Assembly (NCBI GenBank): GCA_047967505.1
Contig: CM106538.1
Source: Dipteris shenzhenensis
Taxonomy: Eukaryota; Polypodiophyta; Polypodiopsida; Gleicheniales
Reading direction: 5' to 3' (one strand)
Length of the DNA: 64,000 nt
Part shown: one piece after another, positions 1 through 9,660 of the stretch
Position numbering within the stretch: position 1 is the first letter of the stretch
Layout: every line of letters begins with the position of its first letter
Made by a program: the position numbers and the translations under genes
The notes under the pieces: model-generated
Databases searched by the model: none
The model's input: only the letters and a program-made list of their open reading frames with translations
Told to the model about the DNA's origin: nothing

Positions 1-2770
1 GAGGATACAAAACTTATTGAATTTCTCCATTTGCTCTTCGCTCATCTTTCTTTCAATCCCTTTTCCTTGGGGGACCTCGCCAATGATGCGATCATCATCC
101 TTGTTGTGCCAAGCTTGCGGCATATCAGGATCCGTGGATGCAAGAAACTCTGTGATATATACTAATGACTCTTGCACAAGCCATCCCTCTGCCATGCTTG
201 CTTCTGGTCTTGCTCTTTGTCTTACAAACCCCTTTAAAGTTTTCATAAACCGCTCGAGAAAAAACATCCATCGATTATGAACGGTACTTGCTATAGCCAC
301 CTCATCAACTATGTGCACAAGCAAGTGGACTTGAGTTGTCATAATGCTTGAGGGAAAGTGCTTCTCAAGCAAGCATACGGCTTCGATGGATTCCACCCTA
401 GCCTTCTCGATGCTCGATATAGAGATCTCTTTTTGAGATATCCACCTATTTCACATGTCCATGCATATGTAAGATATTTGAGATATCCACCTATTTCACA
501 TGTCCATGAAGAAAATACATAATGCGAATTGATAGTAAGCATACCTCACAATACCACAGATCTTGAATATAGCATTTCTAACATCTTCTTGTAAGCACCC
601 TTTTATTGTAATTGGAAGGATGAGCTATCAAAGCAACAATGAAATCATGTCAACAATATAACATAATAATAATTACGCTAATGCATCACTATTATCGGTA
701 CACTAATTCTACTTAGAATACCTGTAAGACCTTGTGCCAATCATGGAACTTGAGGCCACTAAGCTTATTGTCCTTTGAAAATGCTCCTTTCAAGCAACGC
801 ATGTACCCTGTCGGTGTTTGAAAAGAGGCAATGTCTGCCTTGATCGCTGCCTCCTCCCTCGTAGAGAGGATCCACGTTGCTTTCGGGAGGACAACTTTTC
901 CTGAAGCATGCACTTGGGGCCACAAACGAGACATCCTATTCATAGCACGCAAGTCTTCTCGCACTCCTCTCGAGTCCTTGGAACCAACCAAGTGTGCCCA
1001 AATGGTAGCCCCCACATTCTCAAAGATATGCATGGGATCCAAGAGATGATTGATTTGTAACTGACCCCAATAAGGAAGCTCGTGAAAGATCGATAGCCTC
1101 TTCATACCAGGAGGAGGTTCCTCTCCATTCTCCCTCCAAGCTTGAATCCAATCACTTGCTTTCAAATATGATGGTGGTGGATCAAGCTGACCTCCACGTG
1201 CGAGATGGTCGAGCGGAAGGTATCGAGCATGACCTTCATAAACATTTTTCCTCATGTGTTTGGAGTAGCGTGCAAGCGATTTCAGAGCGGGTCCACAAAC
1301 AGGACAAGCATGGTACCCACTTGTAACAAGCCCTGCACGCGTGCATGAATATGTTAGTACAAGACATGCATGCAAAAGAGAGTAAAAAAAGCATAATCCC
1401 TCATTGTACATGTAAAGACATAACCACGTACCTGCGCACTCTCCATATCCTGGGTAGTCATGCATGGTCCACATCAAGATACCCCTGACGGAAATATCAT
1501 TGGTATGCCTAGGAGCTCTGGAAATATCAAAGACCTGCACTCCTCTCCATAATATCTGTAACTCCTCTATCAAAGGTGCCATGTACACGTCCATGTTTCT
1601 TGCCTTGTACTTTCCTGGCACAAGTAGTGCAAGCATGAGGTGTCCCTTTTTTATTGTTAGCCATGGTGGGATATTGTAATTCACCACGACTATGGGCCAT
1701 GTCGACCAAGATGTCGAGCGTAACCCGAAAGGATTCACGCCGTCCATGGCTAGCCCAAGATGTAAGTTGCGTGGCTCTCTCGCAAAGTCCAGCCACTGAT
1801 TATCTATGTGCTTCCAAGCCGCACAATCTGCGGGAATCCTCAATGTGTGATCAGTGGACCGATGAGATGCATGCCATGTCATCAACTCCGCTATGGATTT
1901 GCATCGAAACATGTGTTGTATTCTTGCAATGATGGGAAAGTGTCTTAAGACCTTTACCGGTATCCTCTCACCCTACAAGTCATCTCTATATCGTTGTTCC
2001 CCACACTTTGGACAACTAGCCAAATCTCCATGCTCACGACGAAAGAGAATACAATCATTACGGCAAGCATGGATGGTATCATAATCCATACCCACCATTG
2101 TTAGCATCTTTTTCGCTTCATCTCTTGATGCGGGCATGGTATTTGGTGCAGGCAACATCTTTTGGAGCAACCTATGACAAAGACACTATCCAAATGATGA
2201 TTCTCAAAACAAACAATATCCAAATAATGAGTCAATCAAATTAATGCAAGGGCTAACCTCATTAAGGCCGAGACACTTGTATCCGACCACCCATACTGTA
2301 CTTGTAGATTCAAGATTGAGAGACAAGCACGTAGTTTAGACATCCTGGCACCCTCGTACAATTGTGTTGATTGCAACTCTCGCATTTTCACCTCAGACTC
2401 TGACATCACATGTACGTGGGATGTAGTGCCCCTAAAAATGGAATCCATCATGTCGACCATACCCTCGTCGTCATCTGGGAGACTATAGTCTTGTTGAAAG
2501 TGAGAAGGTATATGTGTACCCTCGTCACCCTCGTCATCCTATCATAAGCTCATTGGTGTAAATAGAAGATCTTCTAATTCCGGGTATACAATAAGATTGC
2601 GAACTTAAATAGCTTTGACTTACCGATGATCCATCAACATGTGCAACACCAACGGGGGGTACTGGTTCCGGCTCCTCCCCATACATCCGCAAGTGGCGCA
2701 TGATAATACGACGTTGATGTAGTAAGGCTATGTAGTAAGAGGAGATATTGACAATTAAGAGCTTACGCAT
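1..2770 (-). pseudogene. TNP2-like CACTA transposase (gene A), family 1 copy A, C-terminus off window
   Basis: This gene would encode the large catalytic transposase of the element, acting in the nucleus on the transposon ends. On the minus strand, from N- to C-terminus, are a basic segment like the transposase-associated domain (near 2700), an acidic linker (near 2400), a CPKCG zinc-like motif (near 2010) and the tnp2 core (Transposase_21). The core spans about 1912-1430 and 1330-720, and includes MDGVNPFG, the YPGYGECAG/CPVCG region split by an intron, and NHLLDPMHIF. DUF4218 starts near 350 and continues through position 1. Exons are joined by normal GT-AG introns. The gene is broken: an in-frame TAG at 1973-1975 stands where copy B has CAG. 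The N-terminal exon diverges from copy B beyond about 2717, so the true start codon appears lost. Confidence 0.85.
421..515. repeat. tandem pair of a ~44 bp repeat in a gene A intron
   Basis: The segment TTGAGATATCCACCTATTTC occurs twice in direct orientation, each followed by ACATGTCCATG. The same pair is present in copy B near 59440-59515, so the duplication predates the separation of the two elements. It lies between the DUF4218 exon and the tnp2 core and is probably intronic. Confidence 0.7.
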
Positions 2771-2810
2771 GTTTGAGTCACAAGAGGCCTCATTAAAAAA
2801 TAAACAGTAA

Positions 2811-2944
2811 GCGTCGCTATATAGCGACGCTCTGTTCCGTCGCTATATAGCGACGATTTTAATTGAAAGCGTCGCTATATAGCGACGTTTTCAATTAAAA
2901 ACGTCGCTATATAGCGACGAATAAGCGTCGCTATATAGCGACGC
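2811..2944. promoter_or_regulatory. central cluster of five TATATA-core palindromes between divergent genes
   Basis: Five copies of CGTCGCTATATAGCGACG lie at 2811-2830, 2838-2855, 2870-2887, 2902-2919 and 2925-2944. The first and last extend to the 20 bp perfect palindrome GCGTCGCTATATAGCGACGC. The cluster sits between the 5' end of gene A (minus) and the leader of gene B (plus). The same motif fills the subterminal region at 9385-9543. In En/Spm the accessory protein TnpA binds short subterminal repeats and also represses the promoter, so the inference is that these are transposase binding sites that also serve as the divergent promoter. The TATATA core could itself act as a TATA box. No transcript evidence is available. 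Confidence 0.7.
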
Positions 2945-3581
2945 TGTGGGTTAAAACCCAAAATGCCGAAACCCGCGGTGTTTTGCTCAAAGCTTTCCTA
3001 ATCTCTCAAGTAAGCTCTCCAAAATCTCCTCCCACCTATTTTCACTGACCTCCCATCTATTCCAAGCAACCTCCTACCCTATTTCCCACTCCTCACCCTC
3101 CTCCTACCTCTTGTGCACCCTCTCTCTCCTTTTTCCCTCTTTGGTTTCCAGAAAGAAAGTTCTTCAAAAGGTGAGTTTCTTTCAACAATGTAGGTTGTTT
3201 GTTTGTTAGCTTTGGTTTTGTGAGTGTTTCTACTTGTATTGCTAAAGTTTTAAACTAGTTTTCATGCTTGATTAGAAAGGATTCAAACAAAAAGCGAAAT
3301 TTCAAGAAAGAAAGAAAGAAACTCACCTCTTCTTTCTGTATTTCTCTTCCTTCTCTTCCTTCTCTTCTCCTCAATCTCCTCCTTTCCTTGTCTCCTCAAT
3401 CTTCTCTTTCCTTGTCTCCTTTCAAGAAGTTGCTTTTGTGATCTCCTCTTTCCACTAACATCTTATTTGAAAAAATGGGTTGTTTTCTCTCTTTTGTAGG
3501 GCCAGTCCACTACACCGAGCGGGACATAGTCTCTCTTTTGTGGGCCCAGTCCACTACACCGAGCGGGACATACTTTTACAG
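2945..3581 (+). other. leader of family 1 gene B: two untranslated exons
   Basis: A pyrimidine-rich stretch leads to AAAAG|GTGAGT, a good splice donor at 3170/3171. A following CTTTTGTAG acceptor opens an exon at 3500 that ends at ACAG|GTAAGT (3581/3582). The next acceptor is TATGTTAG at 7530, just before the gene B start codon, so the whole hexamer array would be intron. The 3500-3581 exon contains two direct copies of CCACTACACCGAGCGGGACA spaced 44 bp apart, the second copy including a damaged version of the splice acceptor (TTTTGTGGG). Copy B has the same leader near 62200-62570, but its first donor reads AAGAGATGAG and it lacks the duplicated exon. The exon assignments are inferred from splice signals only. 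Confidence 0.5.
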
Positions 3582-3639
3582 GTAAGTGCTTCCTCTTCTT
3601 TCCATTTAAGCTTTTTGTTATTTGCATTGGCCTGCAGCT

Positions 3640-6600
3640 AGCGCCTTAAGCGCTAGCTGCAGTGATGGGCGTAGGAACCCTCTCTTCCCCCTTCTCTTTT
3701 TCTCATTTTCCCCCTTCTCTTTTTTCCCTCTTCTCTTATTCTCTCTTTCCCCCTCTCTCTTTTCCCTTCTCTCTTTCCTTTCCCCCTTATTCTCTATTTC
3801 CGCATCCCTCTTATTCTCTTATGCTTATGCTTCTCTCATTCCCCCTTCTCTATTTCCCCCTTCTCTCATTCGCATAAGCTTCTCTCATTCTCTTTTTCCG
3901 CATGACCATAAGCATGAGCTTATGCTTATGCTTATGCATAAGCATAAGCATAAGCTCATGCTTATGCTCATTCATGAGCATGAGCTTATGCGTAAGTTTC
4001 CGCATAAGCTCCTTCTCTCATTCCGCATAAGCTCCTTCTCTATTTTCGCATGAGCATAAGCATGAGCTTATGCTCATTCATGAGCATGAGCTTATGCGTA
4101 AGTTTCCGCATAAGCTTATGCGGAAATAGAGAATGAGAGAAGCTTATGATTCTCTCATTCTCTTTTTCCGCATAAGCTCCTTCTCTCATTCCGCATAAGC
4201 TCCTTCTCTATTTCCGCATGAGCATAAGCATGAGCTTATGCTTATGCTTATGCTTATGCTTATGCATAAGCATAAGCATAAGCTCATGCTTATGCTCATT
4301 CATGAGCATGAGCTTATGCGTAAGTTTTCGCAAGAGCTTATGCGGAAATAGAGAATGAGAGAAGCTTATGCTTCTCTCATTCTCTTTTTCCGCATAAGCT
4401 CCTTCTCTCATTCCGCATAAGCTCCTTCTCTATTTCCGCATGAGCATAAGCATGAGCTTATGCTTATGCTTATGCATAAGCATAAGCATAAGCTCATGCT
4501 TATGCTCATTCATGAGCATGAGCTTATGCGTAAGTTTCTGCATAAGCTCCTTCTCTCATTCCGCATAAGCTCCTTCTCTATTTTCGCATGAGCATAAGCA
4601 TGAGCTTATGCTTATGCTTATGCTTAAGCATAAGCATAAGCATAAGCTCATGCTCATGAATGAGCAAGAGCATGAGCTTATGCGTAAGTTTCCGCATAAG
4701 CTTATGCGGAAATAGAGAATGAGAGAAGCTTATGCTTCTCTCATTCTCTTTTTCCGCATAAGCTCCTTCTCTCATTCCGCATAAGCTCCTTCTCTATTTC
4801 CGCATGAGCATAAGCATGAGCTTATGCTTATGCTTATGCATAAGCATAAGCATAAGCTCATGCTTATGCTCATTCATGAGCATGAGCTTATGCGTAAGTT
4901 TCCGCATAAGCTCCTTCTCTCATTCCGCATAAGCTCCTTCTCTATTTTCGCATGAGCATAAGCATGAGCTTATGCTTATGCTTATGCTTAAGCATAAGCA
5001 TAAGCATAAGCTCATGCTCATGAATGAGCAAGAGCATGAGCTTATGCGTAAGTTTCCGCATAAGCTTATGCGAAAATAGAGAATGAGAGAAGCTTATGCT
5101 TCTCTCATTCTCTTTTTCCGCATAAGCTCCTTCTCTCATTCCGCATAAGCTCCTTCTCTATTTCCGCATGAGCATAAGCATAAGCTTATGCTTATGCTTA
5201 TGCTTATGCTTATGCATAAGCATAAGCATAAGCTCATGCTTATGCTTATGCTCATTCATGAGCATGAGCTTATGCGTAAGTTTCCGCATAGGCTCCTTCT
5301 CTCATTCCGCATAAGCTCCTTCTCTATTTTCGCATGAGCATAAGCATGAGCTTATGCTTATGCTTATGCTTAAGCATAAGCATAAGCATAAGCTCATGCT
5401 CATGAATGAGCAAGAGCATGAGCTTATGCGTGAGTTTCCGCATAAGCTTATGCGGAAATAGAGAATGAGAGAAGCTTATGCTTCTCTCATTCTCTTTTTC
5501 CGCATAAGCTCCTTCTCTATTTCCGCATGAGCATAAGCATGAGCTTATGCTTATGCTTATGCTTATGCTTATGCATAAGCATAAGCATAAGCTCATGCTT
5601 ATGCTCATTCATGAGCATGAGCTTATGCGTAAGTTTCCGCAAGAGCTTATGCGGAAATAGAGAATGAGAGAAGCATATGCTTCTCTCATTCTCTTTTTCC
5701 GCATAAGCTCCTTCTCTATTTCCGCATGAGCATAAGCATGAGCTTATGCTTATGCTTATGCTTATGCTTATGCATAAGCATAAGCATAAGCTCATGCTTA
5801 TGCTCATTCATGAGCATGAGCTTATGCGTAAGTTTCCGCAAGAGCTTATGCGGAAATAGAGAATGAGAGAAGCATATGCTTCTCTCATTCTCTTTTTCCG
5901 CATAAGCTCCTTCTCTCATTCCGCATAAGCTCCTTCTCTATTTCCGCATGAGCATAAGCATGAGCTTATGCTTATGCTTAAGCATAAGCATAAGCATAAG
6001 CTCATGCTTATGCTCATTCATGAGCATGAGCTTATGCAGAAGTTTCCGCAAGAGCTTATGCGGAAATAGAGAATGAGAGAAGCATATGCTTCTCTCATTC
6101 TCTTTTTCCGCATAAGCTCCTTCTCTCATTCCGCATAAGCTCCTTCTCTATTTCCACATGAGCATAAGCATGAGCTTATGCTTATGCTTATGCATAAGCA
6201 TAAGCATAAGCTCATGCTTATGCTCATTCATGAGCATGAGCTTATGCGTAAGTTTCCGCAAGAGCTTATGCAGAAAAAGAGAATGAGAGAAGCATATGCT
6301 TCTCTCATTCTCTTTTTCCGCATAAGCTCCTTCTCTCATTCCGCATAAGCTCCTTCTCTATTTCCGCATGAGCATAAGCATGAGCTTATGCTTATGCTTA
6401 TGCTTATGCTTATGCTTATGCATAAGCATAAGCATAAGCTCATGCTTATGCTCATGCGGAAATAGAGAAGGAGCTTATGCGGAATGAGAGAAGGAGCTTG
6501 TCATGAGCTTATGCGCAAGTTTCCGCAAGAGCTTATGCGCAAGTTTCCGCAAGTTTGCGCAAGTTTCCGCAAGCATAAGCATAAGCATAAGCATAAGCTA

Positions 6601-7270
6601 ATGCTTATGCTCATGCAAGTTTCCGCAAGTTTCCGCATGAGCTCCTTCTCTTATTCCGCATAAGCTCCTTCTCTTTTTCTGCATAAGCTCCTTCTCTATT
6701 TCCGCATGAGCATAAGCATGAGCTTATGCTTATTCATGAGCATGAGCTTATGCGGAAGTTTCCGCAAGAGCTTATGCGGAAATAGAGAATGAGAGAAGCA
6801 TATGCGGATCTCATTCTCTTTTTCCGCATAAGCTCTTTCTCTTTTTCCGCATAAGCTCTTTCTCTTTCTCTTTTGCGTGAGCATATGCGGAAATAGAGAA
6901 TGAGAGAAGCTTATGCTTCTCTCCTCCTCTATTTTTGCATATGCGGAAACATGAGCATAAGCTCATGCTCACCCATGAGCATAAGCATAAGCTTATGCGG
7001 AAAAAGAGAAGGAGCTGATGCGGAAATAGAGAATGAGAGATGCTTCTCTTCTTCTCTTTTTCTGCATAAGCTCCTTCTCTTTTTCCGCATGAGCATAAGC
7101 ATGCGGAAACTCATCCTTCTCATGCTTATGCTCATGCATGTGCATGAGCTTATGCTTAAGTTTCCGCATAAGCTCATGCTTATGCGTGAGCTTATGCGGA
7201 AATAGAGAATGAGAGAAGCATAAGCTCATTCTCTATTTCTGCATAAGCTCATTCTCTATTTCCCACTCTA
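3640..7270. repeat. hexamer array (CATAAG/CTTATG, CATGAG/CTCATG) with higher-order units
   Basis: About 3.6 kb is built from the hexamers CATAAG and CATGAG on both strands, interspersed with CTCCTTCTCTCATTCCGCAT and GAGAATGAGAGAAGC segments. Matching landmarks recur at about 4208, 4578, 4942, 5324, 5517, 5716, 5938 and 6148, which gives units of roughly 200 and 370 bp. Runs on one strand are followed by the same run on the other strand, making long palindromes: 4440-4509 reads as a perfect 70 bp palindrome. Because the period is a multiple of three, open frames exist on both strands (Lys/His/Leu/Met-rich), but these are low-complexity artefacts. It lies in the inferred leader intron of gene B. 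A related array is at 62590-64000. Confidence 0.9.
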
Positions 7271-7532
7271 TTTCCCCCTTCTCTCATTTCCCCCTTCTCT
7301 CATTCTCTATTTTCCCTCATCTCTTTCCCTTTCTCTCATTCTCTATTTCCTCGTTCTCATTCTTTTCTTTCCTTTACATCTTCTTTCCCTCTTATCTTTC
7401 CCTCTTCTTTCCCTCTTTCCTTTCCCTCTTCTTTCCTTTGCCTCTTCTTTCTTCTTGCCTATGCCTATGCCTATGAGAATGCTCATGTTTGTTTATTTGT
7501 TTTCTGTTTTCGTGTTTGTGTCTATGTTAGAC
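7271..7532. other. pyrimidine-rich tract and splice acceptor before gene B
   Basis: CT-rich DNA (TTTCCCTCTT-type repeats) continues from the hexamer array, followed by three copies of the hexamer CCTATG (7459-7476). It ends in CTATGTTAG at 7530, a plausible acceptor three bases before the ATG of gene B. Apart from this splice signal nothing else is recognised. Confidence 0.5.
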
Positions 7533-9108
7533 ATGGGATCACGTCGCTCATCGGACGAGTACGGACAGCCTCGCAGGAGGAGAGCTCACGATCTATATGC
7601 TCCAGAGGACTTTGATTCCTCTCAGGCGACTACCCCGAGGACTACCCCTGGTCCGACTCCTCTCGGTCCTAGCACTGTGACTACCCCTGGTCCGACCCCT
7701 CTTCCACGTAGCACTGCGACTACCCCTCAAGGGACTCCTTTGCTAGCCGCGCATGGCTTTGTTGGGACTCCCGATGAGTTTGTAGCGTAGATGAGTGATG
7801 AGGAGGCAGCGAGATTCTTCTCTCTGCTCTCTCAGAGGACCTCCGCAATTCCTTCCCCTACACCGACGGGTGGACGTACAGCCCAGCCATCCCCTCGCGC
7901 CCCTTCGACCGCGGGATCATCACCTGCGCATGCCTCCCGCAAGGGAAGGAAGAGTAGGATGGGCGGCTCATGTTGTGCTGACTCAGGAGATGTAGACGAG
8001 TCAGCACACTCACGCTCCTTTAGGTCTCCACTTGGTCCGGAGACACAGTATCAGTCAGGTCCCTTTCCCTCTCCTACTCCCACAGCTACTCCTCGATCCG
8101 GAAGCGGTCGCGCAGCTTCCACTCCTTCAGACTCTGCTACCGTCAGTCCCCCTTACTCATCAGGGGATCTCTCCTATCAAATCACATCTGCCGGAGAGAT
8201 AATAGAAGACAAAAAGGGCAAAGCAGTGATGGCCGCCATGAGGCGGTTGATGAGTCATCACTTCAAGAGCGGCATAAATATCGATTGGCGGTATCAAGAT
8301 GGCCAAAAGAAGCAGGCGGTGATCGATGAGTTAAAACAAAGATATCCTAATCCGCCAAATGTGGAGTTTAATAACAGTTATATGCTCGAGCGCATGGGTT
8401 TGGTCCTAAAGCATCGCAGATCAACCATGCGTACTTCCATTACAAAGGGGTTGTCTAAACCCAGCTGGGCAGACAAAGCTGATTGGAAGTACTTCAAGAA
8501 GCAACATAGGGACCATCCTGAAATGTTCGAGGGTCAGAGGAGGGCTGTGAAGAGACGGCTGGATGTCGTAGGTACTTCGCACTTTGGTGCAGGCGGACGG
8601 TATGCGTTCGAGGCAACCGTGGTAAGTTTACTTCTTTCCATTTAATGTATTGTTCTATTTGTTTTACTTACATATTACATGCACTTTAGCTAACTCTAAC
8701 TCTCGTAAATTGGATCCACAGCAAGCTGCGATGGGTCGTCTTCCTACAGATGCAGAGACGCGGCGTGCATTTCGGATAGGAACCAAGCCGTGGTTCATTG
8801 AGCAAGAGGCAATGGGAGCGACAATCGATTGGGCTGAGGTGGCTGCTCGCACGGTATAAGTTTACTCCTGCTTGTAATCTCACTTTTTAATTTAAGTTCC
8901 AATCTAATTTTCGATTTATATGGTTCACTCTCAGGGTCAAAGCTCAAGCGTCCCATCATCAGAGACGAGCGATCAACAGGGGCAAGGATCGGACGCAGGT
9001 GCCGATGACGAAGGAGAAGACGCAGGTGTCGGGGACGAGGGAGAAGATGCAGGTGCCGAGGACCAGGGAACAGCCCAACAAGACGATTCGGATTCGGATT
9101 CGGATTAG
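7533..9108 (+). pseudogene. Transposase_24-like (Ptta/En/Spm) protein (gene B), family 1 copy A
   Basis: This is likely the second, DNA-binding transposase subunit of the element. Three coding exons are visible: 7533-8621, 8722-8853 and 8935-9108, with clean GTAAGT/GTATAA donors and CACAG/CTCAG acceptors that keep the frame. The first 100 residues are Thr/Pro-rich (TTPGPTPL repeats). A conserved core follows, with ITSAGEIIEDKKGKAVMAAM, YPNPPN and HFGAGG, matching the plant transposase family Ptta/En/Spm. The last exon is strongly acidic, ending DSDSDSD. Family 2 gene B shares YPNPPN, HFGAGG and the acidic tail. An in-frame TAG at 7788-7790 (probably a former CAG) separates residue 85 from the next Met. 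Start chosen: the ATG directly after the splice acceptor. Confidence 0.8.
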
Positions 9109-9309
9109 TAGTGGTAGTAGCATTTTTCATATCCGCTCGTTAGAGCCATTTTGTATCGCCCTTTCACAGGGTAATTTTGTTTCAAACACAGTTGTATATG
9201 TATATGCATTTCTTCCTCATCGTTCACAAGAACAATTTTGTATCACCCTGCAAGCAAGGGAAATTTTGTTATAAAAAACTTTCTTTTGTAATTACAAAAA
9301 AAAAAAAAG

Positions 9310-9362
9310 GGTTAGTGGGGCTAAACAGGGCCAAAAGGAAGCCCTGTTTAGCCCCACTAACC
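9310..9362. terminator. 21 bp perfect hairpin after gene B
   Basis: The arms 9310-9330 and 9342-9362 are perfectly complementary over 21 bp, with an 11-base loop. The hairpin is preceded by a run of about 13 A and followed by a run of T, so the flanks could also pair. It lies about 200 bp downstream of the gene B stop codon and just before the subterminal palindromes. A role as transcript end or as protection from read-through is only a guess; it could also be a tiny inserted inverted repeat. Confidence 0.55.
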
Positions 9363-9384
9363 ATTTTTTTTACCTTCTGTTAAT

Positions 9385-9543
9385 CGTCGCTATATAGCGA
9401 CGTTTACCAGTGTCGCTATATAGCGACGATTAACAGAGTCGCTATATAGCGACGTTTTTATCGTCGCTATATAGCGACGTTTACATCGTCGCTATATAGC
9501 GACGATTAACAGCGTCGCTATATAGCGACGGTTTATAGCGACG
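9385..9543. repeat. subterminal palindrome cluster, right end of family 1 copy A
   Basis: Six copies of the (C)GTCGCTATATAGCGAC(G) palindrome lie at about 9385, 9412, 9438, 9462, 9487 and 9513, plus a half copy at 9531-9543. Spacing is 24-27 bp. They lie 120-275 bp inside the transposon end, where CACTA elements normally carry transposase-binding repeats. CGTCGG/CCGTCGG motifs follow at 9620-9640. The same palindrome forms the central cluster at 2811-2944. Confidence 0.85.
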
Positions 9544-9631
9544 CTCCTTTTCCGATGATTTTAACGACTTTTATAGCGACCTTTGCGCCCGTGAAAAAAA
9601 AAATTTTTAATGTAAAAAGCGTCGGTATTTC

Positions 9632-9660
9632 CGTCGGAAAATGGCCTATGCCTTGTAGTG
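9632..9660. repeat. right terminal inverted repeat, family 1 copy A
   Basis: The end reads ...GGCCTATGCCTTGTAGTG. Its reverse complement begins CACTACAAGGCATAGG, with CGACG at bases 25-29, as in the left end at 57417. It is followed by unrelated AT-rich DNA starting CATCAAGG. Confidence 0.75.

Larger units (their letters stand above)
1..9660. mobile_element. CACTA transposon, family 1 copy A (left part outside window)
   Basis: This is the right-hand portion of a large CACTA (En/Spm-type) DNA transposon. It ends at 9660 with CTTGTAGTG, whose reverse complement begins CACTACAAG. Inside it, from left to right, are a TNP2-like gene on the minus strand, a cluster of palindromes, a long hexamer array, a second transposase gene on the plus strand, and subterminal palindromes. 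The stretch 1-2716 closely matches 59010-61716 of the second family 1 element, which retains the left end (CACTACTACACACGG at 57417). The first 29 bases of the two ends agree at about 19 positions, including CACTAC and a CGACG at the same offset. The target duplication cannot be checked because the left end of this copy is outside the window. Confidence 0.85.

Noticed and set aside
3622-7229. Many open frames on both strands rich in His, Lys, Leu and Met
   Set aside because: They run through hexamer repeats whose period is a multiple of three, so stops are avoided automatically on both strands; there is no domain or codon structure.
3640-7270. Possible CRISPR array from regularly spaced repeats
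   Set aside because: There are no unique spacers, units are nested hexamers, and the context is a eukaryotic transposon intron.
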